Below are positions 24,671 to 32,099 of a DNA stretch of 64,000 nt, one piece after another. The number at the start of each line of letters is the position of its first letter. Position 1 is the stretch's first letter. A program made the translations under genes and the position numbers. Origin of the DNA: an uncultured Bacilli bacterium (GTDB lineage: Bacteria; Bacillota_I; Bacilli_A; RF39; UBA660); NCBI GenBank assembly GCA_947626095.1, contig CANQQV010000004.1, positions 62,001-126,000 of the forward strand. The letters run 5' to 3'. Under the pieces are notes generated by a model. It worked only from the letters and a program-made list of their open reading frames with translations, did no database searches and was not told the DNA's origin.

Positions 24671-26710
24671 ATGAAAAAAGATTATATAGTTAAACAAAAT
24701 GATATAAAAGATTGTGGCATATGTTCTTTAGAATCAATTATCAAGTATTATAATGGCTTTATTCCTTTAGAAACCTTACGTTTAGATACTAATACTAACG
24801 TAAATGGTACAACTGCTTACAACTTAATTAAAACCGCCAAAAAATATGGTTTTAGTGCCCAAGGTCAAAAAATAAAAGAACTAAATAATAACATTATCTT
24901 ACCAGCTATAGCTCATATTGTAACTGCTAAAGGTTTAAATCATTTCTTAGTAATCTATAAAATAACTGATAAATATGTCCTCGTTATGGATCCAGCTTAT
25001 GGTTATAAAAAGATTAATAAAAATGATTTTATAAAAGAATGGACAAACATTATTCTAATATTTAAACCATACAAACAAATACCTCTGTTTAAACTAAAAA
25101 ACAAACTAAAAACAATATTCATAGACATCATATCAAAAGAGAAAAAAATCATCTCTAAAATAATCGTTACTAATATCATCATAACCATTTTGTCCATTCT
25201 TATAAGTTACTATATCAAAACTATAACTACCATAATAGAAACTAATTATATCAATACTGCTTATCTTTTTATCATTATCTTTTTTATAATCAATATCTTA
25301 AAACTATATTACGATTATATAAAAAACGAACTGACTATCTATCTTAATAAAAATATAAATCTAAGGATTATTCCTGATTTTATCTATCATATTTTTAATC
25401 TCCCTTTAGATGTTATCAAATCTAGAACCACTGGTGAAATACTTACTAGAATTAACGAATTATTTAATATTAAAGAGTTATTCTCTGAAATATTTATAAC
25501 CATTATTTTAGATTTATTTCTTACTATTGGTTCAATCTATTTTCTTAATTCATTAAGTAGCGAATTATTTTTAATTCTTTGCATAATCGCTATTCTTTAT
25601 ATTTTAGTAGGACTCTTTACTAGTTCTATCATTGAGAAAAAGATTAATAATAACATCGATCTAGAAACGGAATTTAATTCTTGTTTGACCGAACATATTA
25701 ATAGTTTAGAATCAATTTCTAACTTAAGTTTAACTGATTATTATGAAAATAAAGTCGAAGAAAGTTATCTTTCTTATGAAAAAGATACATTTAAGTATTC
25801 TCTAACTTTAAATAATATTATAACTATTAAAAATGTTATAAATGAAATAGGTCTTTTTTTCATAACCAGTTATGGTATTTACTTAATAAGTATAAATAAA
25901 CTATCTATCTTAGGCTTAATAACCTTTAATAGCTTATTAACTTATTTTATAAATCCTATTGAAAATGTTATTGATTTATTACCTAAGTATCACTTAATTA
26001 AAACATCATTCAATAAAATATCTGAATTCTATAATATTGGCAAAATAGTTCAAGGAAATAATGAAAAGTTCAATAATGGTGATATCTCCTTCAAAAACAT
26101 TACTTATTATTACGATGATTTCCATAAAGTGTTAAAATCCCTAAACCTTCTTATCAAATGTCATTCTCATATCATGCTAAAAGGTCCTTCTGGATGTGGG
26201 AAGAGTACATTATGTAAAATATTAAATAAAACAATTAATAATTATAGTGGTGAAGTAAAAATCGATAATATCAACATTAAAGATTATTCATTAAGTACAA
26301 TTAAGAAAAATATTTTATATGTATCCCAAACTGAAAGTATTTTCTCTGATACTATTAAAAATAATATTACGTTAAATAGATATGTAAGTCCTAAAGAGTT
26401 AAATGAAGTTCTAGAAATTACTAAAGTTAATGAAATAATTGCTAAAAAATCATTGCGTTTAGATTCGTTTCTATATGATAGCGGCTACAACTTAAGTGGT
26501 GGTGAAAGGCAAAGAATAATCTTAGCTAGGTCCCTTCTTAAGAAACCTAAAATTCTTATTTTAGATGAATCTCTAAGTGAGATGGATACTGATTTAGAAA
26601 CCGAGATATTATCAAACATCGATCATTATTTAAAAGATACAACTGTAATCTATATATCCCATACTAATAATAATTATTTTAAGACAGTTTACGAAATGGA
26701 GTTAGTATGA
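24671..26710 (+). CDS. Peptidase-containing ABC exporter (C39) for double-glycine peptides
   Basis: A 679-residue bacteriocin exporter of the PCAT type. The N-terminal C39 protease has Cys15 ('NDIKDCGICSL'), His91 ('GLNHFLVIYK') and Asp107 ('VMDPAYGYK'), the full set for cutting after Gly-Gly. A six-helix transmembrane domain spans about residues 150-440. The ATPase has Walker A 'GPSGCGKST', signature 'LSGGERQR' and Walker B 'ILILDESLSEMD'. It therefore matures and exports leader peptides in one step. Two double-glycine precursors lie 0.4 kb downstream. It overlaps the next gene by four bases (ATGA). The start at 24671 follows GGGAG. Confidence 0.95.
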   Translation: MKKDYIVKQNDIKDCGICSLESIIKYYNGFIPLETLRLDTNTNVNGTTAYNLIKTAKKYGFSAQGQKIKELNNNIILPAIAHIVTAKGLNHFLVIYKITDKYVLVMDPAYGYKKINKNDFIKEWTNIILIFKPYKQIPLFKLKNKLKTIFIDIISKEKKIISKIIVTNIIITILSILISYYIKTITTIIETNYINTAYLFIIIFFIINILKLYYDYIKNELTIYLNKNINLRIIPDFIYHIFNLPLDVIKSRTTGEILTRINELFNIKELFSEIFITIILDLFLTIGSIYFLNSLSSELFLILCIIAILYILVGLFTSSIIEKKINNNIDLETEFNSCLTEHINSLESISNLSLTDYYENKVEESYLSYEKDTFKYSLTLNNIITIKNVINEIGLFFITSYGIYLISINKLSILGLITFNSLLTYFINPIENVIDLLPKYHLIKTSFNKISEFYNIGKIVQGNNEKFNNGDISFKNITYYYDDFHKVLKSLNLLIKCHSHIMLKGPSGCGKSTLCKILNKTINNYSGEVKIDNINIKDYSLSTIKKNILYVSQTESIFSDTIKNNITLNRYVSPKELNEVLEITKVNEIIAKKSLRLDSFLYDSGYNLSGGERQRIILARSLLKKPKILILDESLSEMDTDLETEILSNIDHYLKDTTVIYISHTNNNYFKTVYEMELV

Positions 26711-27120
26711 TTAATAAAATAATATTCCTTAACCTTACGCCCAAAAAGCATTTATTTATCTATTCTATATCTATTACTTGCATATTCATAATAGGACTCC
26801 TTTCTTCAAAATTAAAAACATACGATTCCTACTATGTAACTGGCTTAGTATCTTGTGATAAAAATTGTAGTATTACGGTATCTTTTCCCTATGATAAAGT
26901 TGATATTTTAAAAGAAAATCCTCACATTGAATATCTAAACAAAGAATACGAAATAACTTCTATTATTTATAGTGAACCATATTTAAACGATCAAATCCCT
27001 TACGAAGATATCAAGCTAATAACTGATCTTCAAAGTGCAGATCCAATAATTAACTTTAAAATTTTATATAATAAGCAAAGAATAATATCCAAAATAAAAA
27101 ATATAGTCAAAGGAGAATAA
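26707..27120 (+). CDS. Short accessory protein of the bacteriocin exporter
   Basis: A 137-residue protein with one N-terminal transmembrane helix ('LFIYSISITCIFIIGLL') and an outer domain of about 95 residues with two nearby cysteines ('VSCDKNCSITVSFPYDKV'). Gram-positive PCAT systems often have a much longer HlyD-like accessory protein; this may be a cut-down version or a different helper, or an immunity protein. It is coupled to the exporter by a four-base overlap, and the first precursor peptide begins two bases after its stop, so a role in peptide export or self-protection is likely. Confidence 0.65.
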   Translation: MINKIIFLNLTPKKHLFIYSISITCIFIIGLLSSKLKTYDSYYVTGLVSCDKNCSITVSFPYDKVDILKENPHIEYLNKEYEITSIIYSEPYLNDQIPYEDIKLITDLQSADPIINFKILYNKQRIISKIKNIVKGE

Positions 27121-27121
27121 A

Positions 27122-27280
27122 ATGGAACTAACAAACGAAGAATTAAAAGCAGTTGACGGTGGCAGTTTAAAAGTAACTGTTGGTGGTGTCTTATTAGCTG
27201 TTGGAAGCGCCGCAGTTTTTGCCTTAGGTCTATTAAAAGGAGTAATGGGTAGTCCAACATGCTCATTAAAAGGAAAGTAG
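27122..27280 (+). CDS. Double-glycine bacteriocin precursor peptide A
   Basis: A 52-codon gene. The leader 'MELTNEELKAVDGG' (residues 1-14) has the classic EEL and GG features of C39 substrates. The predicted mature peptide has 38 residues: a positively charged start, a long hydrophobic Gly/Ala-rich helix ('GGVLLAVGSAAVFALGLLKG') with a GxxxG motif (G36-G40), one Cys (C47) and a Lys/Gly tail. AAAGGAG of the upstream gene is its ribosome site. The features are those of one half of a class IIb bacteriocin. Confidence 0.88.
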   Translation: MELTNEELKAVDGGSLKVTVGGVLLAVGSAAVFALGLLKGVMGSPTCSLKGK

Positions 27281-27287
27281 GTGAATT

Positions 27288-27440
27288 ATGACTAACGAAG
27301 AGTTATTAAATGTTCAAGGTGGTAGCATTAGTGCATCACTTCTAAATGCTATTGCTAGAGGTGCAGAAGTACTATATAACATCGGCTCATCACTAGGTAA
27401 ATGTATTAGATTATTTATTAGTGGCAAAAAATGTAACTAG
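27288..27440 (+). CDS. Double-glycine bacteriocin precursor peptide B
   Basis: A 50-codon gene starting seven bases after peptide A, with AGGTGA before its ATG. The leader 'MTNEELLNVQGG' (residues 1-12) is shorter but of the same type. The mature part of 38 residues is amphipathic ('SISASLLNAIARGAEVLYNI'), has a GxxxG motif (G33-G37), two cysteines (C39, C49) and a cationic tail. Equal mature lengths, tandem position and GxxxG in both peptides suggest that A and B act as a pair. Confidence 0.87.
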   Translation: MTNEELLNVQGGSISASLLNAIARGAEVLYNIGSSLGKCIRLFISGKKCN

Positions 27441-27443
27441 TAA

Positions 27444-27470
27444 AGGAAGAGAGTAATCTCTTCTTTTATT
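27444..27470 (+). terminator. Intrinsic terminator of the bacteriocin operon
   Basis: GAAGAGA / TCTCTTC stem with a GTAA tetraloop and TTTTATT tail. Confidence 0.8.
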
Positions 27471-27518
27471 ATTTAGTAAAAAATGTCGAAAATATAACGA
27501 ATAATACTCTTTTTTCCC

Positions 27519-27547
27519 TTGTCAAGGCATTTATGAAGTGTTATAAT
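27519..27547 (+). promoter_or_regulatory. Sigma-A promoter of rpsU-yqeY
   Basis: TTGTCA, 17 bases, TATAAT (27542-27547), 29 bases before the rpsU ATG. Confidence 0.85.
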
Positions 27548-27576
27548 CATTTATAGTTATGAAGGGAGGGAAATTT

Positions 27577-27768
27577 ATGACTAAAGTAGTAGTACAAAAC
27601 GGTAACATTGATGCAGCTCTTAAAAAATTTAAAGTAAAAGTTGCAAAAAGTGGAGTCCCTTCAAAACTAAAAGAAAAAAAATGCTATGATAAACCTGGCG
27701 TTAAAAGACGTAAGGCTAAAGAGGAAATGATTAGAAACTCTCGTAGACGTAGAAGAAATGATAGATAG
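27577..27768 (+). CDS. rpsU: 30S ribosomal protein S21
   Basis: A 63-residue S21 with 'VVVQNGNIDAALKKFKVKV' and the basic tail 'KPGVKRRKAKEEMIRNSRRR'. I chose the ATG at 27577, which follows GGAGGG; an in-frame ATG at 27559 lies upstream of that site. It is followed 11 bases later by yqeY, a pairing that is well conserved in Firmicutes. Confidence 0.95.
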   Translation: MTKVVVQNGNIDAALKKFKVKVAKSGVPSKLKEKKCYDKPGVKRRKAKEEMIRNSRRRRRNDR

Positions 27769-27779
27769 GAAGTGCTAAT

Positions 27780-28223
27780 ATGGCCTTAACGGATAATGTA
27801 GTTAAAGATATGACTGCTGCAATGAAAGCTCAAGATAAATTTAATTTATCAGTACTTCGTATGCTAAAAACAGCTTTACAAAATGAAAAAATCAATTTAA
27901 AACATGATTTATCTGATGATGAAGCTATTACCGTTATTAAAAGACAAGTAAAGCAAAGAAAAGATAGTATAACTGAATATGCTAAATATGGTAAACAAGA
28001 AGAAGTCGATAAATTAAATAAAGAAATCGAATGTCTATCAAAATATTTACCAGAAGAACTAAGTGAAGAACAAATCAATAAAGTTCTTGATGAAGTATTT
28101 GCTGAACTTAAACCTGAAAGTATTAAAGAAATGGGTAAAGTTATGAAAGAAGCTACTGCAAGACTAGGTAGCGCAGCTGATATGTCATTAGTAAGTTTTT
28201 TAGTAAAACAAAGATTAAGTTAA
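27780..28223 (+). CDS. yqeY: YqeY/GatB-tail domain protein
   Basis: A 147-residue helical protein of the YqeY family, related to the C-terminal tRNA-binding domain of GatB. It shows 'DKFNLSVLRMLKTALQNEKI', 'VIKRQVKQRKDSI' and 'ARLGSAADMSLVSFLVKQRL'. The function is unknown; tRNA binding or a link to amidation has been proposed from homology. It is in an operon with rpsU and ends at a terminator. Confidence 0.9.
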   Translation: MALTDNVVKDMTAAMKAQDKFNLSVLRMLKTALQNEKINLKHDLSDDEAITVIKRQVKQRKDSITEYAKYGKQEEVDKLNKEIECLSKYLPEELSEEQINKVLDEVFAELKPESIKEMGKVMKEATARLGSAADMSLVSFLVKQRLS

Positions 28224-28225
28224 TT

Positions 28226-28249
28226 AGATGATGCAAATCATCTTTTTTT
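28226..28249 (+). terminator. Intrinsic terminator of rpsU-yqeY
   Basis: AGATGAT / ATCATCT stem with a GCAA tetraloop and T run. Confidence 0.9.
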
Positions 28250-28303
28250 ATTGAAAAATTAGCAAATTATTTGCCATGTTTTTTCAAAATGAACCCTCCT
28301 TAA

Positions 28304-28332
28304 TTGCAAAGGCAACATATAATTGTTATAAT
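28304..28332 (+). promoter_or_regulatory. Sigma-A promoter of the surface polymer cluster
   Basis: TTGCAA, 17 bases, TATAAT (28327-28332), 22 bases before the first glycerophosphotransferase gene. Confidence 0.85.
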
Positions 28333-28354
28333 TAAAAAAGAATGGAGTGGAATT

Positions 28355-29887
28355 ATGTACACAATTACCAATATATTTTGGGAAAGAGTAAATTTACACA
28401 TTATCCTAAATAAAGAAATAGAAGAAAAAGTATATTTATGCAGTAAAACTGAGAGTATTTTACTCAACTCAAAATCAAATGAAATTGTAATAAATGTAAC
28501 CAATACTCCAGAAGGAACTATGCTAGATGCGAAAACCTGGACTTTAAGCATAGAAGATTCACAAATAACATTAGATCCTTCGTTACTTCAAACTTTAGAT
28601 GATAAATCAAGAAATTTTTTATATCGAGGAAAAAAATATGCATATTTAGTAAACCTTTATGCAACTGAAGAACTAAATTTGACAATTACAACTAAATTTA
28701 TGATCGAAAATACCAAGCCAAAAGCCTTTTACAATCTATCTGAAACAAAAAGATTATCTAGTAAAATAAAAATTATTGCCAAAAGAACATTAGTATCATT
28801 ATGTAATATTTATTATAAAATATTAAATTTTGTTAAACCTGGTTCTAAAAATATTTTATTTTTAACGGAAAATAGTGATAGTTTAACCTGGAATTTAAAA
28901 TACTTATATGAATATCTACCAAAGGACAAATATAAGATTAGAATTTACTCTCAAAATAAATATGTTAATAAAAAGAACTACATAAGCCGAATAAAAGAAA
29001 CTACAGCAATTGCTCTAAGTGATATCATATTTGTTGATAATTATACTTCAATTCTATCATTCTTAAAACTATCAAAAAATGTTAAATTAATTCAACTATG
29101 GCACGCTGGAATTGGCTTTAAATCAGTTGGTTATGCTAGATTCGGTCTAGATGGATCACCACATCCATACATTTCTTGTCATCGAAAATATACAGATGTA
29201 ATAGTTGATCAACCAAATTTAATAGAAGTTTATTCAGAAGTTTTTGGTGTCCCAAAATCAAGATTTAAAAGTTATGGTATTCCAAGATTAGACAACTATC
29301 TAGACAAAGCAAAGATTAATGAGACTACTGAAAAATTATATAAAATAAACAAACAGATTGAATCATCAAAAGTAATTCTATTCTCTCCAACATATAGAGG
29401 AACAGGAAGTAACACGGCGTATTATGACTTCTCATTAATTGACTTAAATAAAATCTATTCTTTTTGCGAAGATAACAATTTTATTTTTATTATAAAAATG
29501 CATCCATTTGTAACAGAAAAAATAAATATTCCAAGTAAATATCAAAATAAAATATATGATTATTCAAATTTAGATATTAATGATTTGATTTATATAAGTG
29601 ATATTATGATAACAGATTACTCATCATGTGCATATGAATTTTCGTTATTTAATCGTCCATTAATTTTTTATCGTTTTGATAAAGAATTATATGAATATCA
29701 AAGACCAATGCATACAGTCGATAGTTTCACTAAAAAACAATATGAAGTTAAAACACTTGCCGAACTAATGAAAATATTAGATAAAAATAAAGATATAGAA
29801 ATTAAAGATCGCTTTAAAAACATCAAAAAAGACGAAAAAGAATCTTCTTGCGAAAAAATACTAAAAGATATAATAGGTGATGAATAA
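28355..29887 (+). CDS. CDP-glycerol glycerophosphotransferase family protein (TagB/TagF-like)
   Basis: A 510-residue protein. The C-terminal ~350 residues are the catalytic domain of wall teichoic acid polymerases and primases: 'LIQLWHAGIGFKSVGYARFG', 'FSPTYRGTGSN', 'IFIIKMHPF' and 'ISDIMITDYSSCAYEF'. The first ~130 residues are a beta-rich accessory part. Such enzymes transfer glycerol-phosphate (or a related alditol-phosphate) from a CDP donor at the membrane. I chose the ATG at 28355 after GGAGTGG. It is the first gene of a surface polymer operon. Confidence 0.9.
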   Translation: MYTITNIFWERVNLHIILNKEIEEKVYLCSKTESILLNSKSNEIVINVTNTPEGTMLDAKTWTLSIEDSQITLDPSLLQTLDDKSRNFLYRGKKYAYLVNLYATEELNLTITTKFMIENTKPKAFYNLSETKRLSSKIKIIAKRTLVSLCNIYYKILNFVKPGSKNILFLTENSDSLTWNLKYLYEYLPKDKYKIRIYSQNKYVNKKNYISRIKETTAIALSDIIFVDNYTSILSFLKLSKNVKLIQLWHAGIGFKSVGYARFGLDGSPHPYISCHRKYTDVIVDQPNLIEVYSEVFGVPKSRFKSYGIPRLDNYLDKAKINETTEKLYKINKQIESSKVILFSPTYRGTGSNTAYYDFSLIDLNKIYSFCEDNNFIFIIKMHPFVTEKINIPSKYQNKIYDYSNLDINDLIYISDIMITDYSSCAYEFSLFNRPLIFYRFDKELYEYQRPMHTVDSFTKKQYEVKTLAELMKILDKNKDIEIKDRFKNIKKDEKESSCEKILKDIIGDE

Positions 29888-29888
29888 T

Positions 29889-31007
29889 ATGGTATTAATT
29901 TTAAGAATCGCAATTATTTTTTTAAACATAATATATTTTTTTCTAAAACTATTACCAACACAAAACAAAATAGTTTTTATGAGTAGACAATCAAACAATC
30001 CAAGTCTAGATTTCAACTTACTACAAAATAAATTAAAAAATAAATACAAAGTTGTTATCCTATGTAAAACTTTAGATGGTAAAGACAAAGCAAAAATTAA
30101 ATCAATAATAAGTTATGGTTTTCATATGTTAAGGCAGATGTACGAGCTAGCAACTTCTAAAGTATGCATATTAGATAGTTATATTCCAACAATAAGTATT
30201 CTAAAACACAAAAAAAGTCTAACCATCATTCAAATGTGGCATTCTAATGGTACTATGAAAAAGTTTGGTTATACCGCCTTAAAAAAAGCTGAAGGTAACA
30301 ACAGTAAATACGTTAAAATTCTAAAAATGCACAAAAACTATGATATTGTTTTTGCTTCTGGCAGTGCATATAAAAGTCATTTAGCCAAGGGCTTTAATAT
30401 ATCCGAAGATAAAATTCTAACGTATTCATTACCAAGAATCGATTTGTTATCAGATAAAGAATATGAGCAAAAAACAAAAAGAAAAATATTCAAGGAATAT
30501 CCAGAATTAGACTCAAAGAAGAAAAACATTGTCTATGCTCCAACTTTTAGAAAAAATGAAGAATCTTTTAATGAAAAATTTAAAGAATTAATAAAAAATA
30601 TCGATATAACTAAATACAATGTCATTGTTAAACTTCATCCGTTATCAAAAGTTACAATTGAAAATAGCGATGTAATAATTGATAATAAATTTTCTACATT
30701 TGACATGTTATTCATTGCCGATGCTCTAATAAGTGATTACTCATGTGTAATCTATGAAGCAGGAGTAAGAAACATCCCTCTATATTTTTATGCTTATGAT
30801 TTAGAAGAATATGAAAAAAATAGAGGTCTTGCCCTTGATTATAATGAACTACCAGGATATACAGAAAGAAGTGGCAAAAAATTAGCATTATCTTTAGAAA
30901 AAGAATATGATAAAACATATTTAAAAAAGTTTATTAAAAAATATGTTGAAAACACAAAAAATTGTACTGAAAAAATAGTTGAATTAATTGAAACAAAAAT
31001 GAAATAG
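29889..31007 (+). CDS. CDP-glycerol glycerophosphotransferase family protein (TagB-like)
   Basis: A 372-residue enzyme with a hydrophobic N-terminal segment ('RIAIIFLNIIYFFLKLL') and the catalytic domain: 'IIQMWHSNGTMKKFGYTAL', 'YAPTFRKNEE', 'VIVKLHPLS' and 'IADALISDYSCVIYEAG'. The size and membrane segment resemble TagB, which adds the first glycerol-phosphate to the lipid-linked disaccharide. Two ATGs are possible; 29889 has the better spacing to AGGTGA. It begins right behind the preceding gene. Confidence 0.9.
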   Translation: MVLILRIAIIFLNIIYFFLKLLPTQNKIVFMSRQSNNPSLDFNLLQNKLKNKYKVVILCKTLDGKDKAKIKSIISYGFHMLRQMYELATSKVCILDSYIPTISILKHKKSLTIIQMWHSNGTMKKFGYTALKKAEGNNSKYVKILKMHKNYDIVFASGSAYKSHLAKGFNISEDKILTYSLPRIDLLSDKEYEQKTKRKIFKEYPELDSKKKNIVYAPTFRKNEESFNEKFKELIKNIDITKYNVIVKLHPLSKVTIENSDVIIDNKFSTFDMLFIADALISDYSCVIYEAGVRNIPLYFYAYDLEEYEKNRGLALDYNELPGYTERSGKKLALSLEKEYDKTYLKKFIKKYVENTKNCTEKIVELIETKMK

Positions 31008-31015
31008 GTGATTAT

Positions 31016-32077
31016 ATGGAAAAACACAACGGTATTATCAGTTTTTGGAAATTTATTTTTTGTTTAGTTATAATAATATTTCATGCTGGTGAATATTTTA
31101 TCGGAAAACAAGAAATATTATTTAGATATGGTTCAATAGCCGTTGAATTTTTCTTTATAGTTTCTGGCTTTTTAATGTGTAAAAAAGCCTGTAGTACCAA
31201 AACAAGTTCAAATACTTCAATCGGTCAGGAGACTTTTCAGTTTGTCATATCCAAATTTGCAAAATTATTTCCCTATATTTTAATTGCCTTTATTGTTGAT
31301 TGTTTATTAAGATGTTTAGCCGACATAAGTAGTATTAAATATTATATAAATGGTTTATTTGATCTATTTATGTTAAAAATGGCTGGTTTTAAAACAACCG
31401 GCTTTATTGGACATACATGGTATATATCTGCTATGTTAATCTCCATGGCTTTAATATATCCGCAAATAAAAAAATTTGACAAAAATTATTTCTATTTAAT
31501 TGCTCCTTTATCAATTATATTAATCGGTGGCTGGTTTAATCAAAGCTATGGAAATTTAAGAGAACCGACTATATGGACTGGCTTTGCCTACAAAGGTTTA
31601 ATTAGAGCATATATTGAAGTAATGATTGGCAGTCTTCTATATCCATTGGCAGTAAAACTAAAAAGAGTCAATTTCACAAACACAGCAAAATTATTAAGCA
31701 CATTTTTCGAGTGGGGGGGGTACATCTTTGTAATATTAGTTAGTCATTTTATTAAAGATACAAGTCTAGACTATATTCTCGTAGTCGTTCTTGCTTTATC
31801 TATATTAATATCATTCTCAGAACAAACACTAGAACTAAAAATAATGAGTAACAAATTTGTATTCTTTTTAGAAAAATTAAGCTTAACAATGTACCTAATT
31901 CACATTCCATTTAGGTCATATTTTAAAATAATCAATAGTCCCATAACATATAGACAAGAACTTATTTTTTTATTAACTATATCACTTATTTTAGGGACAA
32001 TTATGATATACTTTGTTGAATACTTAAAAAAGAAAGAATACTTTATTCCTCAAATTAAAAAGCTAATAATTAAATAA
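31016..32077 (+). CDS. Acyltransferase-3 family membrane protein with a poly-G tract
   Basis: A 353-residue membrane protein with about ten helices and the acyltransferase-3 start 'GIISFWKFIFCLVIIIFHAGEYF', where the conserved His is followed by a second conserved pocket. Family members transfer acetyl or other acyl groups to surface polysaccharides, for example OatA. It lies in the polymer operon and so probably decorates that polymer. Codons for Trp-Gly-Gly near residue 233 form eight G in a row, an exceptional run in this AT-rich DNA. The frame is intact here. AGGTGA precedes the ATG. Confidence 0.88.
   Translation: MEKHNGIISFWKFIFCLVIIIFHAGEYFIGKQEILFRYGSIAVEFFFIVSGFLMCKKACSTKTSSNTSIGQETFQFVISKFAKLFPYILIAFIVDCLLRCLADISSIKYYINGLFDLFMLKMAGFKTTGFIGHTWYISAMLISMALIYPQIKKFDKNYFYLIAPLSIILIGGWFNQSYGNLREPTIWTGFAYKGLIRAYIEVMIGSLLYPLAVKLKRVNFTNTAKLLSTFFEWGGYIFVILVSHFIKDTSLDYILVVVLALSILISFSEQTLELKIMSNKFVFFLEKLSLTMYLIHIPFRSYFKIINSPITYRQELIFLLTISLILGTIMIYFVEYLKKKEYFIPQIKKLIIK
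31713..31720 (+). repeat. Eight-base G homopolymer inside the acyltransferase gene
   Basis: Eight consecutive G occur within the coding frame. Loss or gain of one G would end the protein soon after residue 235 of 353, removing the last helices. Confidence 0.9.
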
Positions 32078-32099
32078 TCAGAATAAGGAAGTGAAAAGT

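Noticed and set aside
27030..27266. A 78-codon minus-strand frame over the bacteriocin precursor genes.
   Set aside because: No ribosome site and repetitive Leu/Gln composition; the two plus-strand peptides have leaders, ribosome sites and operon context, so this is a shadow frame.
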